The notes: generated by a model not told the origin, from the letters alone. 14,873 nucleotides of DNA from an uncultured Eubacteriales bacterium (GCA_934395135.1 CAKRRK010000031.1:1-14873); one strand, 5' to 3'; counted from the stretch's first letter, positions 6,445-14,241 are shown. Program-made: numbers and translations.

Positions 6445-8684
6445 ATCATGGGATGCGCATAACGGTATACGGCATTGTCCAAGGCGTGGGCTACCGGCCC
6501 TTTGTGGTGCGGCTCGCACAACGCCTTGGGCTTTGTGGTTCTATCCAGAATAACGGCGGTATCGTGTCCATCGAGGCGCAGGGAACTGCGGCGGCGCTGG
6601 AGGAATTTGTGCAGCGGCTTCGGACGCAATGCCCGCCGGGCGGTATGGTAACCGATGTTTTGACGGAGGAAGCGCCGCTGGAGGATGTGCAGACGTTTGG
6701 AATTCGGGAAAGCAGCGATACTGCGGCAGGTGCGCCGGTGATTCCACCGGATTTACCAGTGTGCGATCTCTGCGCTGCAGAATTGTATGACCGAAAGGAC
6801 CGACGGAAGGGCTATCCTTTCCTCAGCTGTGTGTCCTGCGGGCCGCGTTACAGCATTATCCGGCGGCTGCCCTATGACCGGGAAAACATCACAATGGATC
6901 GGTTTGCCATGTGTGCGGACTGCACGGAAGAATACCAGGACCTTGCCAGCCGGCGGTGCCATGCACAAACCATCGCATGCCATGCTTGCGGGCCGCAGCT
7001 TTTGTACGAAACTTCCGGCGGAACGTGGGAGAAGACCGCGGCGTTTGATCGGGCGGTGAACGACCTGCGGGCCGGCGGCATTCTGGCCGTCAAGGACATC
7101 GGCGGCTATCATTTTGTGTGCCGGCCAGATGACGAAGCGTCGGCGCGGCGGCTTCGCCGAATAAAGGGCCGGGAGAAAAAGCCGTTTGCCGTGATGTTCC
7201 CCGACGAAGCGTCGGCGGAAGCATATTGCCAAATATCGGCAGAGGAACGAGACGCGCTGCAGTCTGTCCCAAGGCCCATTGTTTTGCTGGGAAAAAAGCG
7301 GGATTTTGCCGCGTCGGTCTGTGGGGAAAGCGATCAGATTGGGGCATTTTTGCCGGCGGCGCCGTTGCAGCTGATGCTTTGCAGAGAACTGGGACCGCTG
7401 GTTATGACCAGCGCAAACCGCTCTGGCGCGCCGATTTTTATCGACGATTCGGAGATGCGTTCTTTTTTTCAGGAGACCGATGGCCTTTGCGGCGTGCTTT
7501 ATCACAAGCGGGAAATTCTAACGCCGCTGGATGACTCGGTGGTGCGGGTGCTGGACGGAAAAACGCAGGTAATCCGTCGGGCCAGGGGCTATGTTCCGAT
7601 GCCGTTGCTTTTGCAGGAACGCGCAGAGCAGCCTTTTTTTGCCGCGGGCAGCGATTTAAAAGCGGCGTTTTGCCTTTTTTGGGAAAACCGGGGGTATATG
7701 AGCCAGTATTTTGGAGACCTGGAGGATTTGGATGTTTACCGAACGTATCAGAAAACGGTGCCGCATATGGCGGCGCTGCACCGCATCTGGCCGGAAAAGG
7801 CGGTTTGTGATATGCATCCCCGCTATTTCAGCGCGCAGTATGCCAAAAAACAATTTGCTCATGTAAAGCCAGTGCAGCACCATATGGCCCATGTGGCGTC
7901 CGTTCTGGCGGAGCACCGGCTGGAGGAGGACGTGATCGGCGTTTCCTTTGACGGAACCGGCTATGGCCTGGACGGCGCTGTTTGGGGCGGAGAATTTTTT
8001 CGATGGCAGGACAGCGCAATGGAACGGGTTGCGCATTTGGAATATGTAACGCTTTGCGGCGGAGATGCCTCCGCCAAAGACGCGGTGTTATCCAAGGGCT
8101 GTTATCTGCATCATTGCGGCCTGCCTTGTGAGGATCCTGCGTTTCCGATGCTGCAGGCCGCAATCAAACAACAGATCAACACCTACCGGTATTCCGGCAT
8201 GGGCCGCTTGTTTGATGCTGTGGCGGCACTTTTGGGCATTTGCCGGGAAAACGGATACGAAGGAGAATGCGCCATCCAGCTGGAGCAGGCGGCTGCGGCG
8301 GCACAGGGAGCAGATCCTCCGCCGGCGCTTTACTTTGGCACGGAAACCGGGTATAATAACCTTGTTTTAACCATCAAACCTTTGCTGGAGGGGATCCTTG
8401 CGGCGCAGGCAGAAGGGATTTCCCCCGGCGTGATTGCGCTGGGCTTTCACCAGGCCGTTGTCCGGGCGGTGCGGCAGGTATGCGGCGCATTGCGCCGGAA
8501 ATATGGCATCGCTTCCGTGGCGTTAAGCGGCGGTGTGTTTATGAACCGCATTCTGTGCGAAGGGTGCTTGAAAGGCTTGCGGGAAGATGGATTTTCCGTT
8601 TATATCAATGAAAAGGTGCCGACAAACGACGGGGGCATCGCATTGGGACAGGGATTTCTCGCGCTGCGGGATCCGACATTTTGA
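6441..8684 (+). CDS. hypF: Carbamoyltransferase HypF
   Basis: HypF (747 residues) converts carbamoyl phosphate with ATP to a carbamoyl adenylate and transfers the carbamoyl group to HypE, the source of the cyanide ligands. The domains are in order. An acylphosphatase domain holds GIVQGVGYRP (11-20) and the Asn of GSIQNNGG. Two zinc fingers have Cys108/111/130/133 and Cys158/161/180/183. A YrdC-like domain (about 195-370) includes KGREKKPFAVM and MTSANRSG. The Kae1-like domain holds VQHHMAH (near 478-484), SFDGTGYG and LSGGVFMNR. In the second finger RRCHAQ has Cys where most HypF proteins have Phe (RRFHAQ). The ATG at 6441 overlaps the hypA stop; a second ATG four codons later is an alternative start. 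Length is typical. Confidence 0.95.
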   Translation: MNHGMRITVYGIVQGVGYRPFVVRLAQRLGLCGSIQNNGGIVSIEAQGTAAALEEFVQRLRTQCPPGGMVTDVLTEEAPLEDVQTFGIRESSDTAAGAPVIPPDLPVCDLCAAELYDRKDRRKGYPFLSCVSCGPRYSIIRRLPYDRENITMDRFAMCADCTEEYQDLASRRCHAQTIACHACGPQLLYETSGGTWEKTAAFDRAVNDLRAGGILAVKDIGGYHFVCRPDDEASARRLRRIKGREKKPFAVMFPDEASAEAYCQISAEERDALQSVPRPIVLLGKKRDFAASVCGESDQIGAFLPAAPLQLMLCRELGPLVMTSANRSGAPIFIDDSEMRSFFQETDGLCGVLYHKREILTPLDDSVVRVLDGKTQVIRRARGYVPMPLLLQERAEQPFFAAGSDLKAAFCLFWENRGYMSQYFGDLEDLDVYRTYQKTVPHMAALHRIWPEKAVCDMHPRYFSAQYAKKQFAHVKPVQHHMAHVASVLAEHRLEEDVIGVSFDGTGYGLDGAVWGGEFFRWQDSAMERVAHLEYVTLCGGDASAKDAVLSKGCYLHHCGLPCEDPAFPMLQAAIKQQINTYRYSGMGRLFDAVAALLGICRENGYEGECAIQLEQAAAAAQGADPPPALYFGTETGYNNLVLTIKPLLEGILAAQAEGISPGVIALGFHQAVVRAVRQVCGALRRKYGIASVALSGGVFMNRILCEGCLKGLREDGFSVYINEKVPTNDGGIALGQGFLALRDPTF

Positions 8685-8698
8685 AAGGAGCAAGTACA

Positions 8699-8935
8699 AT
8701 GTGTGTTGCATTACCGGGAAAGGTAATTGAAGTAACTGGAACGGTTGCGGTAGTGGATTTCAACGGCAACAAAGTGCGGGCGGAAGCGGGACTTGTAGAA
8801 GTAAAGCCCGGCGACTATGCCCTGGTGCATGCCGGACTTATTATCCAGGTACTGGACGACCGGGAGGCAAAAAATATGCTGGATTTGTTTGCGGAATTGG
8901 AAGAGGTCAGCGAGGATGGGAAGCATCATGCCTGA
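8699..8935 (+). CDS. hypC: Hydrogenase assembly chaperone HypC
   Basis: HypC (78 residues) is a small HypC/HupF chaperone that, with HypD, carries the Fe(CN)2CO unit and delivers it to the large-subunit precursor. The essential N-terminal Cys2 is present in MCVALPGKVIEV, and the beta-barrel core continues with GLVEVKPGDYALVHAGLIIQ. The start is ATG 8699, seven codons into a longer frame, because Cys2 must directly follow Met1 and an AAAGGAG site lies 8-9 bp upstream. Its 3' end overlaps hypD by 8 bp. Length and motifs are standard. Confidence 0.96.
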   Translation: MCVALPGKVIEVTGTVAVVDFNGNKVRAEAGLVEVKPGDYALVHAGLIIQVLDDREAKNMLDLFAELEEVSEDGKHHA

Positions 8936-9971
8936 GTGGAAAGAAATGCTGCAATGCTTAAAAGAATATGACGGTCCGGAGGTGGCGCTGATGGAGGTGT
9001 GCGGTACGCACACGGCTTCCATTTCGGAAAATGGCATACCAGACATGCTTTCGCCCCGGATCCGGCTGATTTCCGGACCAGGCTGTCCGGTGTGCGTTAC
9101 AGTTGCGGCCTATATTGACCGTTTGGTGCAGCTGTCACAGGAGAAAGATACCTGCGTCGTCACCTTTGGGGATATGATCCGGGTACGGGGCAGCGAAAAA
9201 AGCCTGCGGGACAGCGGCGCTGTGGGCGGCAGGATTGAGATGGTCTATTCGCCGCTGGATACGCTGCGCCTTGCGGCGGCGCATCCGGAAACCACATTTG
9301 TCTTTGCGGCGGTGGGGTTTGAAACCACAACGCCTCTGTATGGGGTTTTGCTGGAGAAGGCGATGGAGAAAAAGCTGGATAATATTCGGCTGCTGACTGC
9401 ACTCAAGACGATGCCGCCGGCAATCGATTGGGTTTGCCGGCATAACCGCGGCATTACAGGCTTCATCGCTCCGGGACATGTCAGTGTTATGACCGGCAGC
9501 AGGATTTACGCGCCGTTAGCGCAGCGTTATGGCATCCCTTTTGCCGTTGCCGGGTTTGAAGGCGAAAGCTTGCTGGCGGCGATTTATGCCCTGGTGCAGC
9601 AGCGCGGCCGGGGTGCGGTACTGAATTTTTATCCCCAGGCAGTCACCGAAAGCGGCAATGCAAAAGCGGCGGCCCTGGTTTCCAAATATTTCACGCCGGA
9701 GGACAGCGTATGGCGCGGCATTGGCGTAATCCCCGGCTCCGGCCTTGTTCTGCGGGAAGAATACCGGAGATTTGACGCGGGAAGCCGGGGGCTGGAGGCG
9801 GACAAACCGGCGGAAAACGGCTGTCAGTGCGATAAGGTCATTGTGGGAGCCATTTCTCCTACGGCATGCCCGCTGTTTGGAACGGCCTGTACGCCGGAGC
9901 TGCCAAAGGGCGCATGCATGGTGTCCACAGAAGGCAGCTGCTACAACTATTTTGTAAACAAAAGAAGGTAA
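8928..9971 (+). CDS. hypD: Hydrogenase Fe-S maturation protein HypD
   Basis: HypD (347 residues) is the [4Fe-4S] scaffold on which the Fe(CN)2CO centre is assembled, in complex with HypC and HypE. The functional cysteines are in place: Cys25 in MEVCGTHT, and Cys53 and Cys56 in SGPGCPVCVT. The GFETTTP motif follows near the middle. The C-terminal cluster region is complete: CQCDKVIVG, CPLFGTACTPE, GACMVSTEGSC. The start at 8928 overlaps the hypC end. An in-frame ATG at 8916 is less likely because it leaves no room for the GAGG site, whereas 8928 sits 12 bp after it. The next gene, hypE, begins 6 bp beyond the stop. Confidence 0.95.
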   Translation: MPEWKEMLQCLKEYDGPEVALMEVCGTHTASISENGIPDMLSPRIRLISGPGCPVCVTVAAYIDRLVQLSQEKDTCVVTFGDMIRVRGSEKSLRDSGAVGGRIEMVYSPLDTLRLAAAHPETTFVFAAVGFETTTPLYGVLLEKAMEKKLDNIRLLTALKTMPPAIDWVCRHNRGITGFIAPGHVSVMTGSRIYAPLAQRYGIPFAVAGFEGESLLAAIYALVQQRGRGAVLNFYPQAVTESGNAKAAALVSKYFTPEDSVWRGIGVIPGSGLVLREEYRRFDAGSRGLEADKPAENGCQCDKVIVGAISPTACPLFGTACTPELPKGACMVSTEGSCYNYFVNKRR

Positions 9972-9977
9972 TACAGA

Positions 9978-10967
9978 ATGAAAATAACATTGGCGCATGG
10001 CAGCGGAGGAAAATCCACCAGCGAACTCATTGACAACGTATTTGCAAAGGCGTATGCGAATCCTGTGCTAAGCCGGATGGAGGACAGCGCGGTGGTGCCG
10101 GGCAGCGGGCGGATTGCCGTGACCACGGACAGCTTTGTGGTGACACCCATCCGTTATCCCGGCGGCGACATTGGAAGACTGGCGATCTGCGGCACGGTGA
10201 ACGATTTGCTGATGAGCGGCGCCGAGCCAAAGTATCTTACATGCGGGTTTATCCTGGAGGAAGGCGCGGACACAGAGGATTTGCAGGACATCGCCCGGTC
10301 TATGGCGGCGACGGCCAAAGAGGCCGGCGTGCTGATTGTGGCGGGGGATACCAAGGTAGTCAACGGAACGGGCGAAATTTATATCAACACGGCCGGCGTG
10401 GGGTTTGTGCCGGAAGGGTTGGAAATCAGCAGCAATCGATGCCGGGTCGGAGACAAAATTATCCTTTCCGGCAGTTTGGGCGACCATCATGCCGCGATTT
10501 TAAGCCGGCGGATGGGCATTGAAAATGAAATTGTCAGCGATTGTGCGCCGCTGTGTGATATCGTAAACAATTTGAAGCAGGCGGGCGTTTCCATGCATGC
10601 GATGCGGGACGTGACCCGGGGTGGTTTGGGCACGGTACTCAACGAATTCGCCCGGGCCTCCGGCGTGACGATGGAACTGCGGGAAGAGGACCTGCCGATA
10701 TCGGAACAGGTGCGGGCTTTTTGCAAGTTGCTGGGCCTTGATCCGATGTATATGGGCAACGAAGGAAAAATGATTGCGGTGGTGCCGGAAGAGCAGGCAG
10801 AGACCGCATTGAAAACCATACGGCAGAGCCGGTATGGCGCTCAGGCGGCAATTATCGGGCAGGTAACGGCTCCGGCGGCAGACAGCCGGGTGGTGCTGCA
10901 TACAAGACTTGGCGGAAAGCGAGTTGTGGACGTGCTGCACGGCGAGGGACTGCCGCGCATTTGCTGA
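9978..10967 (+). CDS. hypE: Hydrogenase maturation protein HypE
   Basis: HypE (329 residues) is a PurM/AIR-synthase-like ATPase. It dehydrates the thiocarbamate on its own C-terminal cysteine to a thiocyanate, which provides the CN ligands of the iron. The sequence opens with ITLAHGSGGKST, continues with the nucleotide-binding TTDSFVVTPIRYPGGDIG and CGTVNDLLMSGA, and has the DVTRGGLGTVLNE motif near the middle. It ends exactly in PRIC, so the reactive Cys329 is the last residue, as in functional HypE. It starts 6 bp after hypD with a weak site (AGAAGG) inside the hypD end. A strong terminator follows, so it closes the hyp operon. Confidence 0.96.
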   Translation: MKITLAHGSGGKSTSELIDNVFAKAYANPVLSRMEDSAVVPGSGRIAVTTDSFVVTPIRYPGGDIGRLAICGTVNDLLMSGAEPKYLTCGFILEEGADTEDLQDIARSMAATAKEAGVLIVAGDTKVVNGTGEIYINTAGVGFVPEGLEISSNRCRVGDKIILSGSLGDHHAAILSRRMGIENEIVSDCAPLCDIVNNLKQAGVSMHAMRDVTRGGLGTVLNEFARASGVTMELREEDLPISEQVRAFCKLLGLDPMYMGNEGKMIAVVPEEQAETALKTIRQSRYGAQAAIIGQVTAPAADSRVVLHTRLGGKRVVDVLHGEGLPRIC

Positions 10968-10984
10968 TGGGGTAAAAACTGAAA

Positions 10985-11021
10985 AAGGACGGGCTGAAAT
11001 GGTTCAGCCCGTTCTTTTTTT
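10985..11021 (+). terminator. Strong intrinsic terminator of the hyp operon
   Basis: GGACGGGCTGAA pairs with TTCAGCCCGTTC over 12 bp, with one G-T pair and an ATGG loop. It is flanked by an A tract before and a run of seven T after. It lies 19 bp beyond the hypE stop. Confidence 0.93.
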
Positions 11022-11049
11022 GCGGGAAAAGAATTGTCTTTCTTCCAAG

Positions 11050-11078
11050 GAATATCCCTGCAATCCCACTCATAGATA
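11050..11078 (+). promoter_or_regulatory. Candidate sigma-E sporulation promoter of spoIIID
   Basis: GAATATC (11050-11056) matches six of seven positions of the Bacillus sigma-E -35 consensus KMATATT. After 14 bp, CATAGATA (11071-11078) matches six of eight positions of CATACAHT. The spacing of 14 is within the sigma-E norm. Start of transcription would be about 25-30 nt before the spoIIID start. spoIIID is sigma-E dependent in Bacillus subtilis, which supports the match. Confidence 0.5.
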
Positions 11079-11111
11079 TGTTGTGTGAGCAAATAAGAAG
11101 GGGGATTTCCA

Positions 11112-11381
11112 TTGAAAGGCTTTCCGGAAGAGCGGGCAGTGATCCTTGCGAGATATATTACGGAGCATCAGGCGACAGTGCGGCAGGCAGCCGCTAAATT
11201 CGGCATTTCAAAATCGACGGTACATAAGGATATTACCGCCCGCCTGCAGGGCCAAAACAAAAAGCTGTATCTGGAAGTGCAGGCAGTGCTGGAAAAAAAT
11301 AAAAGCGAACGGCATATGCGGGGCGGATTGGCCACACGGGAAAAATACAGAAACCGGAAAAAAGAAGAAAAAAAAATATAA
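11112..11381 (+). CDS. spoIIID: Sporulation transcription factor SpoIIID
   Basis: SpoIIID (89 residues) is a small helix-turn-helix DNA-binding protein that switches gene expression in the mother cell during sporulation. The core matches the family: an N-terminal helix with ILARYITEHQATVRQAA, then the recognition region FGISKSTVHKDITARL, a linker helix, and the conserved RHMRGGLATREKYR that forms the basic C-terminal DNA contact. The start codon is TTG at 11112, placed 7 bp after an AAGGGGG site; no ATG lies in a better position. The last residues are Lys/Glu-rich and encoded by long A runs, including nine A at 11368-11376. The stop codon lies inside the following terminator stem. It appears monocistronic. 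Confidence 0.95.
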   Translation: MKGFPEERAVILARYITEHQATVRQAAAKFGISKSTVHKDITARLQGQNKKLYLEVQAVLEKNKSERHMRGGLATREKYRNRKKEEKKI

Positions 11382-11409
11382 TGTACTGCGTTCCAGTACA
11401 TTATATTTT
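11368..11409. terminator. Bidirectional terminator between spoIIID and abrB
   Basis: A perfect 16-bp stem, AAAATATAATGTACTG (11373-11388) with its complement at 11394-11409, surrounds a 5-base loop. On the minus strand it is followed by nine T, a strong terminator for abrB. On the plus strand the T tract is shorter. The stem includes the spoIIID stop codon. Confidence 0.9.
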
Positions 11410-11451
11410 CGTTTCCCAATTCGTAAAACAGGCAATTTAAACGGATACCGA

Positions 11452-11691
11452 TTATTCACAAAGCTCCTTCCGGCAGGCGGAGCAGACGGTCTTTCCCTTG
11501 AAGGTCGAAATGTTTTTGGAACTTCCGCAGAAGATACAAGTCGGCTCATATTTTCTTAAAATGATTTGATCCTGGTCCACATAAATTTCAAGGGAATCTT
11601 TGATATCAATGTCCAATGTGCGGCGCAGTTCAATCGGTAATACAATGCGTCCCAATTCATCGACTTTTCTTACAATGCCAGTTGCTTTCAT
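11452..11691 (-). CDS. abrB: AbrB/SpoVT family transition-state regulator with C-terminal zinc finger
   Basis: This 79-residue DNA-binding protein carries the AbrB swapped-hairpin domain in residues 1-50: MKATGIVRKVDELGRIVLP, then IELRRTLDI and the DSLEIYVDQDQIILRKYEP segment. In place of the Bacillus AbrB oligomerisation domain it ends in a short finger with Cys52/Cys55 and Cys70/Cys73, the form usual in Clostridia. Such proteins repress stationary-phase and sporulation genes. The ATG was chosen ten codons into a longer frame because it gives the family's MKATG opening and follows an AAGGAG site. It converges with spoIIID and diverges from spmA across 78 bp. The symbol follows clostridial usage; SpoVT-type naming is the alternative. 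Confidence 0.88.
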   Translation of the reverse strand: MKATGIVRKVDELGRIVLPIELRRTLDIDIKDSLEIYVDQDQIILRKYEPTCIFCGSSKNISTFKGKTVCSACRKELCE

Positions 11692-11769
11692 AAAAACTCT
11701 CCTTTTCTTCGATTGCCGCACCTTCCAGAATTAATTACAAAATAACACAAATCCGGAGGAAAAACAAGC

Positions 11770-12348
11770 ATGATTTCTGTTTTATGGGTGATTTTGTTGG
11801 TGGCCGCCCTGCTTTTTGGGGTGCTCACAGGACGGCTGGGGGAAGTCTCTGCCGCCGTTGCCACCGGGGCGGCAGAAAGCGTGACGCTGTGCATTTCCAT
11901 CACGGGAATTATGTGTTTATGGAGCGGGGTTATGGAAATCATGTCGGATTCAGGCCTTGCCGAGAGGTTGTCAAAGCTGTGTGCGCCTGTTATCCAGCTG
12001 GTCTTTGGAAAAAAGGTTGCAAAGGATACAGAAGCGTCCAGGTTGATCAGTTCCAACATGACGGCAAACCTGTTAGGGGTTTCCAATGCGGCAACGCCGA
12101 TTGGATTGCAGGCAATTGACCGAATCTATTCCCTGTGCGGGAGAAAAGGGACGCCAAATGAAGTGCTTTGGATGATCATCTTAAATACTACGTCCATTCA
12201 GCTGATACCAACCACCGTTGCCGCGGTAAGGGTCTCGCTCGGCGCACAGAATCCATACGATATTATGCCGGCGATATGGGGCGCGTCGATACTTTCTGTG
12301 ATTGTGGCAGTCTCCGCGGGGAAATTATTTGCCAAAATTAGCAAATAA
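11770..12348 (+). CDS. spmA: Spore maturation protein SpmA
   Basis: SpmA is a 192-residue membrane protein of the nucleoside-recognition (Gate) domain family, needed with SpmB for full dehydration of the spore core. It has several hydrophobic helices and the hallmark segment NMTANLLGVSNAATPIG, followed by LQAIDRIYS, then TTSIQLIPTTVAAVR near residue 145. The length is close to the roughly 196 residues of the Bacillus protein. The ATG follows a CGGAGGAAAA site. The gene is divergent from abrB and 140 bp ahead of spmB, a wider gap than I would expect for this pair. Confidence 0.93.
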   Translation: MISVLWVILLVAALLFGVLTGRLGEVSAAVATGAAESVTLCISITGIMCLWSGVMEIMSDSGLAERLSKLCAPVIQLVFGKKVAKDTEASRLISSNMTANLLGVSNAATPIGLQAIDRIYSLCGRKGTPNEVLWMIILNTTSIQLIPTTVAAVRVSLGAQNPYDIMPAIWGASILSVIVAVSAGKLFAKISK

Positions 12349-12488
12349 TTGGAAAAGAATGTAAATTGCCTTTACATAATATATTATCCATGTTTTGCTT
12401 GTGCTTTCTTGTAGAAAATTGTCAAATAATAAAAATATTTTACAAAAAAACTCTATATTCTGGGGATAAGAGGGAAGAAAGACGATAT
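12349..12488 (+). other. AT-rich gap between spmA and spmB, possible second promoter
   Basis: This 140-bp gap has no gene. TTGTCA (12419-12424) with TACAAA (12441-12446) at 16 bp resembles a housekeeping promoter. Alternatively, AAATATT (12433-12439), 14 bp before TATATTCT (12454-12461), weakly resembles a sigma-E promoter. A small TGTAAA/TTTACA hairpin lies at 12360-12376. None is convincing alone. Confidence 0.3.
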
Positions 12489-13016
12489 ATGTATGATCTA
12501 TCCATGGTTCTCGTCCCAGGAATCCTGTGTCTTGCCGGCGGCTATGCGCTGTATCGGGGGACAGAAGTGTTTCCGGTTTTTGTCCGGGGGGCCAAAAAGG
12601 GACTAAAAACGGCGGTTACCATTTTCCCAACCATGCTGGGACTGTTAACCGCCATTTATATGCTGCGCGCTTCCGGCGCAATTGATATTTTGGGGTCGGC
12701 CCTGTCGCCGGTGCTGACGCTGTTCGGCATTCCGGAAGAATGCAGCGCCCTGGTATTGCTAAAACCCATGAGCGGCGGAGGAGGATTGGCTTTGGGCAGC
12801 GAAATTATGAAAACTTTTGGTGTGGACAGTTACCCCGGCCGGGTGGCTGCTGTGATGCTGGGCGCGTCGGAAACCAGCATTTATACCATCAGCATTTACG
12901 CCGGATATCTGAAACTGGATAAGCTGCGGTATGCCCTGCCTGCCGCCTTGCTGGGGGATATGACGGCATTTATCGCCTCTGCCTTTTTTGTAAAGCTGTT
13001 GTTTTATGGTGCATAA
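12489..13016 (+). CDS. spmB: Spore maturation protein SpmB
   Basis: SpmB is a 175-residue membrane partner of SpmA from the same Gate-domain family. It carries the conserved motifs GAKKGLKTAVTIFPTMLGLL, KPMSGGGGLALGSE and LGASETSIYTISIY, with hydrophobic helices throughout. The ATG at 12489 was preferred over a frame extending to 12366 because the extra residues are Cys/Lys-rich and unlike SpmB. GAGGG at 12470-12474 is the only ribosome binding site, with a rather long 14-bp gap to the ATG. The stop lies 4 bp from the end of the convergent lacI-type gene, so the two transcripts may overlap. No terminator is visible between them. Confidence 0.93.
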   Translation: MYDLSMVLVPGILCLAGGYALYRGTEVFPVFVRGAKKGLKTAVTIFPTMLGLLTAIYMLRASGAIDILGSALSPVLTLFGIPEECSALVLLKPMSGGGGLALGSEIMKTFGVDSYPGRVAAVMLGASETSIYTISIYAGYLKLDKLRYALPAALLGDMTAFIASAFFVKLLFYGA

Positions 13017-13020
13017 CGGT

Positions 13021-14049
13021 TTAATACCGCGGCGGCTGGACGCTGTCGCGCACAATGAGTTTGGGCGAAAACAGCATACTGATTCGGTCGCTCGCCGCGT
13101 TTTGCATAAGATGCACCACCCGGCTGACCGCAGCTTCGCCCACCGCCTTAAAATTAATGTGGATGGTTGTAAGGGCAGGAGAATTAATGGCGCCCAGTGC
13201 AGTGTTGTCAAATCCGATGACGGAAATATCTTCCGGGATTTTAATCCCGCATTCCGCAAACGCTTTGATGGCGCCCACCGCAATGGTGTCGTTCAGAGCG
13301 GCAAATGCCGTGGGGAGAGCGTTCAGGTCAAACTGCTGCAAAATCTGAAGGGTATCGGTATAGGCCTCGTCAATGGAATGGGAAACGCGGAATTCTAAAC
13401 GGGGGTCAAAGGACAGGCCCGCTTCCTCCAGGGCGGTATGGAACCCGCGGATCCGGTAATAAAAATTGTGAATCAGATTTCTGCATGACAAAAGACCGAT
13501 TTTTTTATGGCCATGCGCTATCAGGTGTTTGGTGGCGAGGTAAAAGCCCGCCTCATTGTCCGAACCGATAAAATCGTATTGAAAATTTGGGAAATAATTG
13601 TCGATTAAAACCGTAGGGACTGTGGCAGCGGAACCTATGGCATCCAATTCATCCTGTGTCATTTCGGTAGCCAGAATCAGATTGCCCGCCACATTTGGAT
13701 GATCCTGGAGACACTGCTTCAAGGCGGAACTGGGGATATTGGACACGATAAGATTCATATCATGGGCCTTGCATTGACTGTTGATGCCGTCCAAAATCTG
13801 ATAAAAGAAAAATGCATAACTTTCCGCATATCCAAAACGATTCAGCGCAATAAAATGCAGATTATTGGAAGTTTTTTTGGCAGAGGGTTTATTATAGCCG
13901 GTAGATTCTGCAATTTTTAGGATTTCCTGCTTGATTTCTTCACTGACGCCTTTGCGATTGTTCAGCGCGTTGGATACCGTGCCGGGAGAAACGCCGGCGA
14001 TTTTGGCAATGTCTTTGATCTTGATCTTGTTGGAAGGTAAGCGCGCCAT
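13021..14049 (-). CDS. LacI-family transcriptional repressor
   Basis: This 342-residue regulator has an N-terminal LacI helix-turn-helix, IKDIAKIAGVSPGTVSNAL, followed by NNRKGVSEEIK, the hinge region to about residue 60, and a periplasmic-binding-like effector domain. The latter shows FFYQILDGINSQC, LIDNYFP, the IGSDNEAG and LIAHGHKKIGLLS segments, and AAVSRVVHLM near the end. Such proteins usually bind a sugar or nucleoside and repress catabolic genes. No sugar genes are nearby, so ligand and targets are unknown. The ATG at 14049 is preferred over a GTG three codons upstream because GAAGGAG lies 8 bp before it. It has its own promoter with an overlapping palindrome, suggesting self-control. 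Confidence 0.92.
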   Translation of the reverse strand: MARLPSNKIKIKDIAKIAGVSPGTVSNALNNRKGVSEEIKQEILKIAESTGYNKPSAKKTSNNLHFIALNRFGYAESYAFFFYQILDGINSQCKAHDMNLIVSNIPSSALKQCLQDHPNVAGNLILATEMTQDELDAIGSAATVPTVLIDNYFPNFQYDFIGSDNEAGFYLATKHLIAHGHKKIGLLSCRNLIHNFYYRIRGFHTALEEAGLSFDPRLEFRVSHSIDEAYTDTLQILQQFDLNALPTAFAALNDTIAVGAIKAFAECGIKIPEDISVIGFDNTALGAINSPALTTIHINFKAVGEAAVSRVVHLMQNAASDRISMLFSPKLIVRDSVQPPRY

Positions 14050-14075
14050 ACGATTCACTCCTTCGTCTTTTACAG

Positions 14076-14094
14076 TTTGTACTAAAAGTATAAA
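14076..14094. promoter_or_regulatory. Palindrome over the -10 box, candidate operator
   Basis: TTTGTACT and AGTATAAA flank a 3-bp AAA centre and are reverse complements except for one base. The site covers the -10 box and start point of the lacI-type promoter, the place expected for an autorepressor. It lacks the central CG common in LacI-family operators, so the binding protein is a guess. Confidence 0.45.
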
Positions 14095-14115
14095 TTAATT
14101 TTAGAAAAAATTCAA
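14087..14115 (-). promoter_or_regulatory. Sigma-A promoter of the lacI-type gene
   Basis: Read on the minus strand, TTGAAT (14110-14115) and TATACT (14087-14092) are separated by exactly 17 bp. Transcription would start near 14080, about 30 nt before the start codon. Both boxes match consensus well. Confidence 0.75.
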
Positions 14116-14196
14116 GAAGAAATGCCTAAAAACAAAAGATATTTACAAATTCAGTTGGGAAAAAGACGGACAAGCAAAAAATTGGTATTTTTTCAT

Positions 14197-14241
14197 AGAT
14201 TGTTTTTATTTGTTTTATGCAAAAAGCAGTAGATTGTTTTT
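14197..14241 (+). repeat. 12-bp direct repeat TAGATTGTTTTT, two copies
   Basis: The copies are at 14197-14208 and 14230-14241, start to start 33 bp, about three helical turns. The second occupies the -35 region of the TATAAT promoter that follows. A regulator could bind both copies on the same face of the DNA. Confidence 0.6.

Noticed and set aside
14095..14230. CRISPR-like or riboswitch-like structure in the AT-rich divergent region
   Set aside because: Only one pair of 12-bp repeats and short complementary words are present. There are no regular spacers and no recognisable aptamer core.
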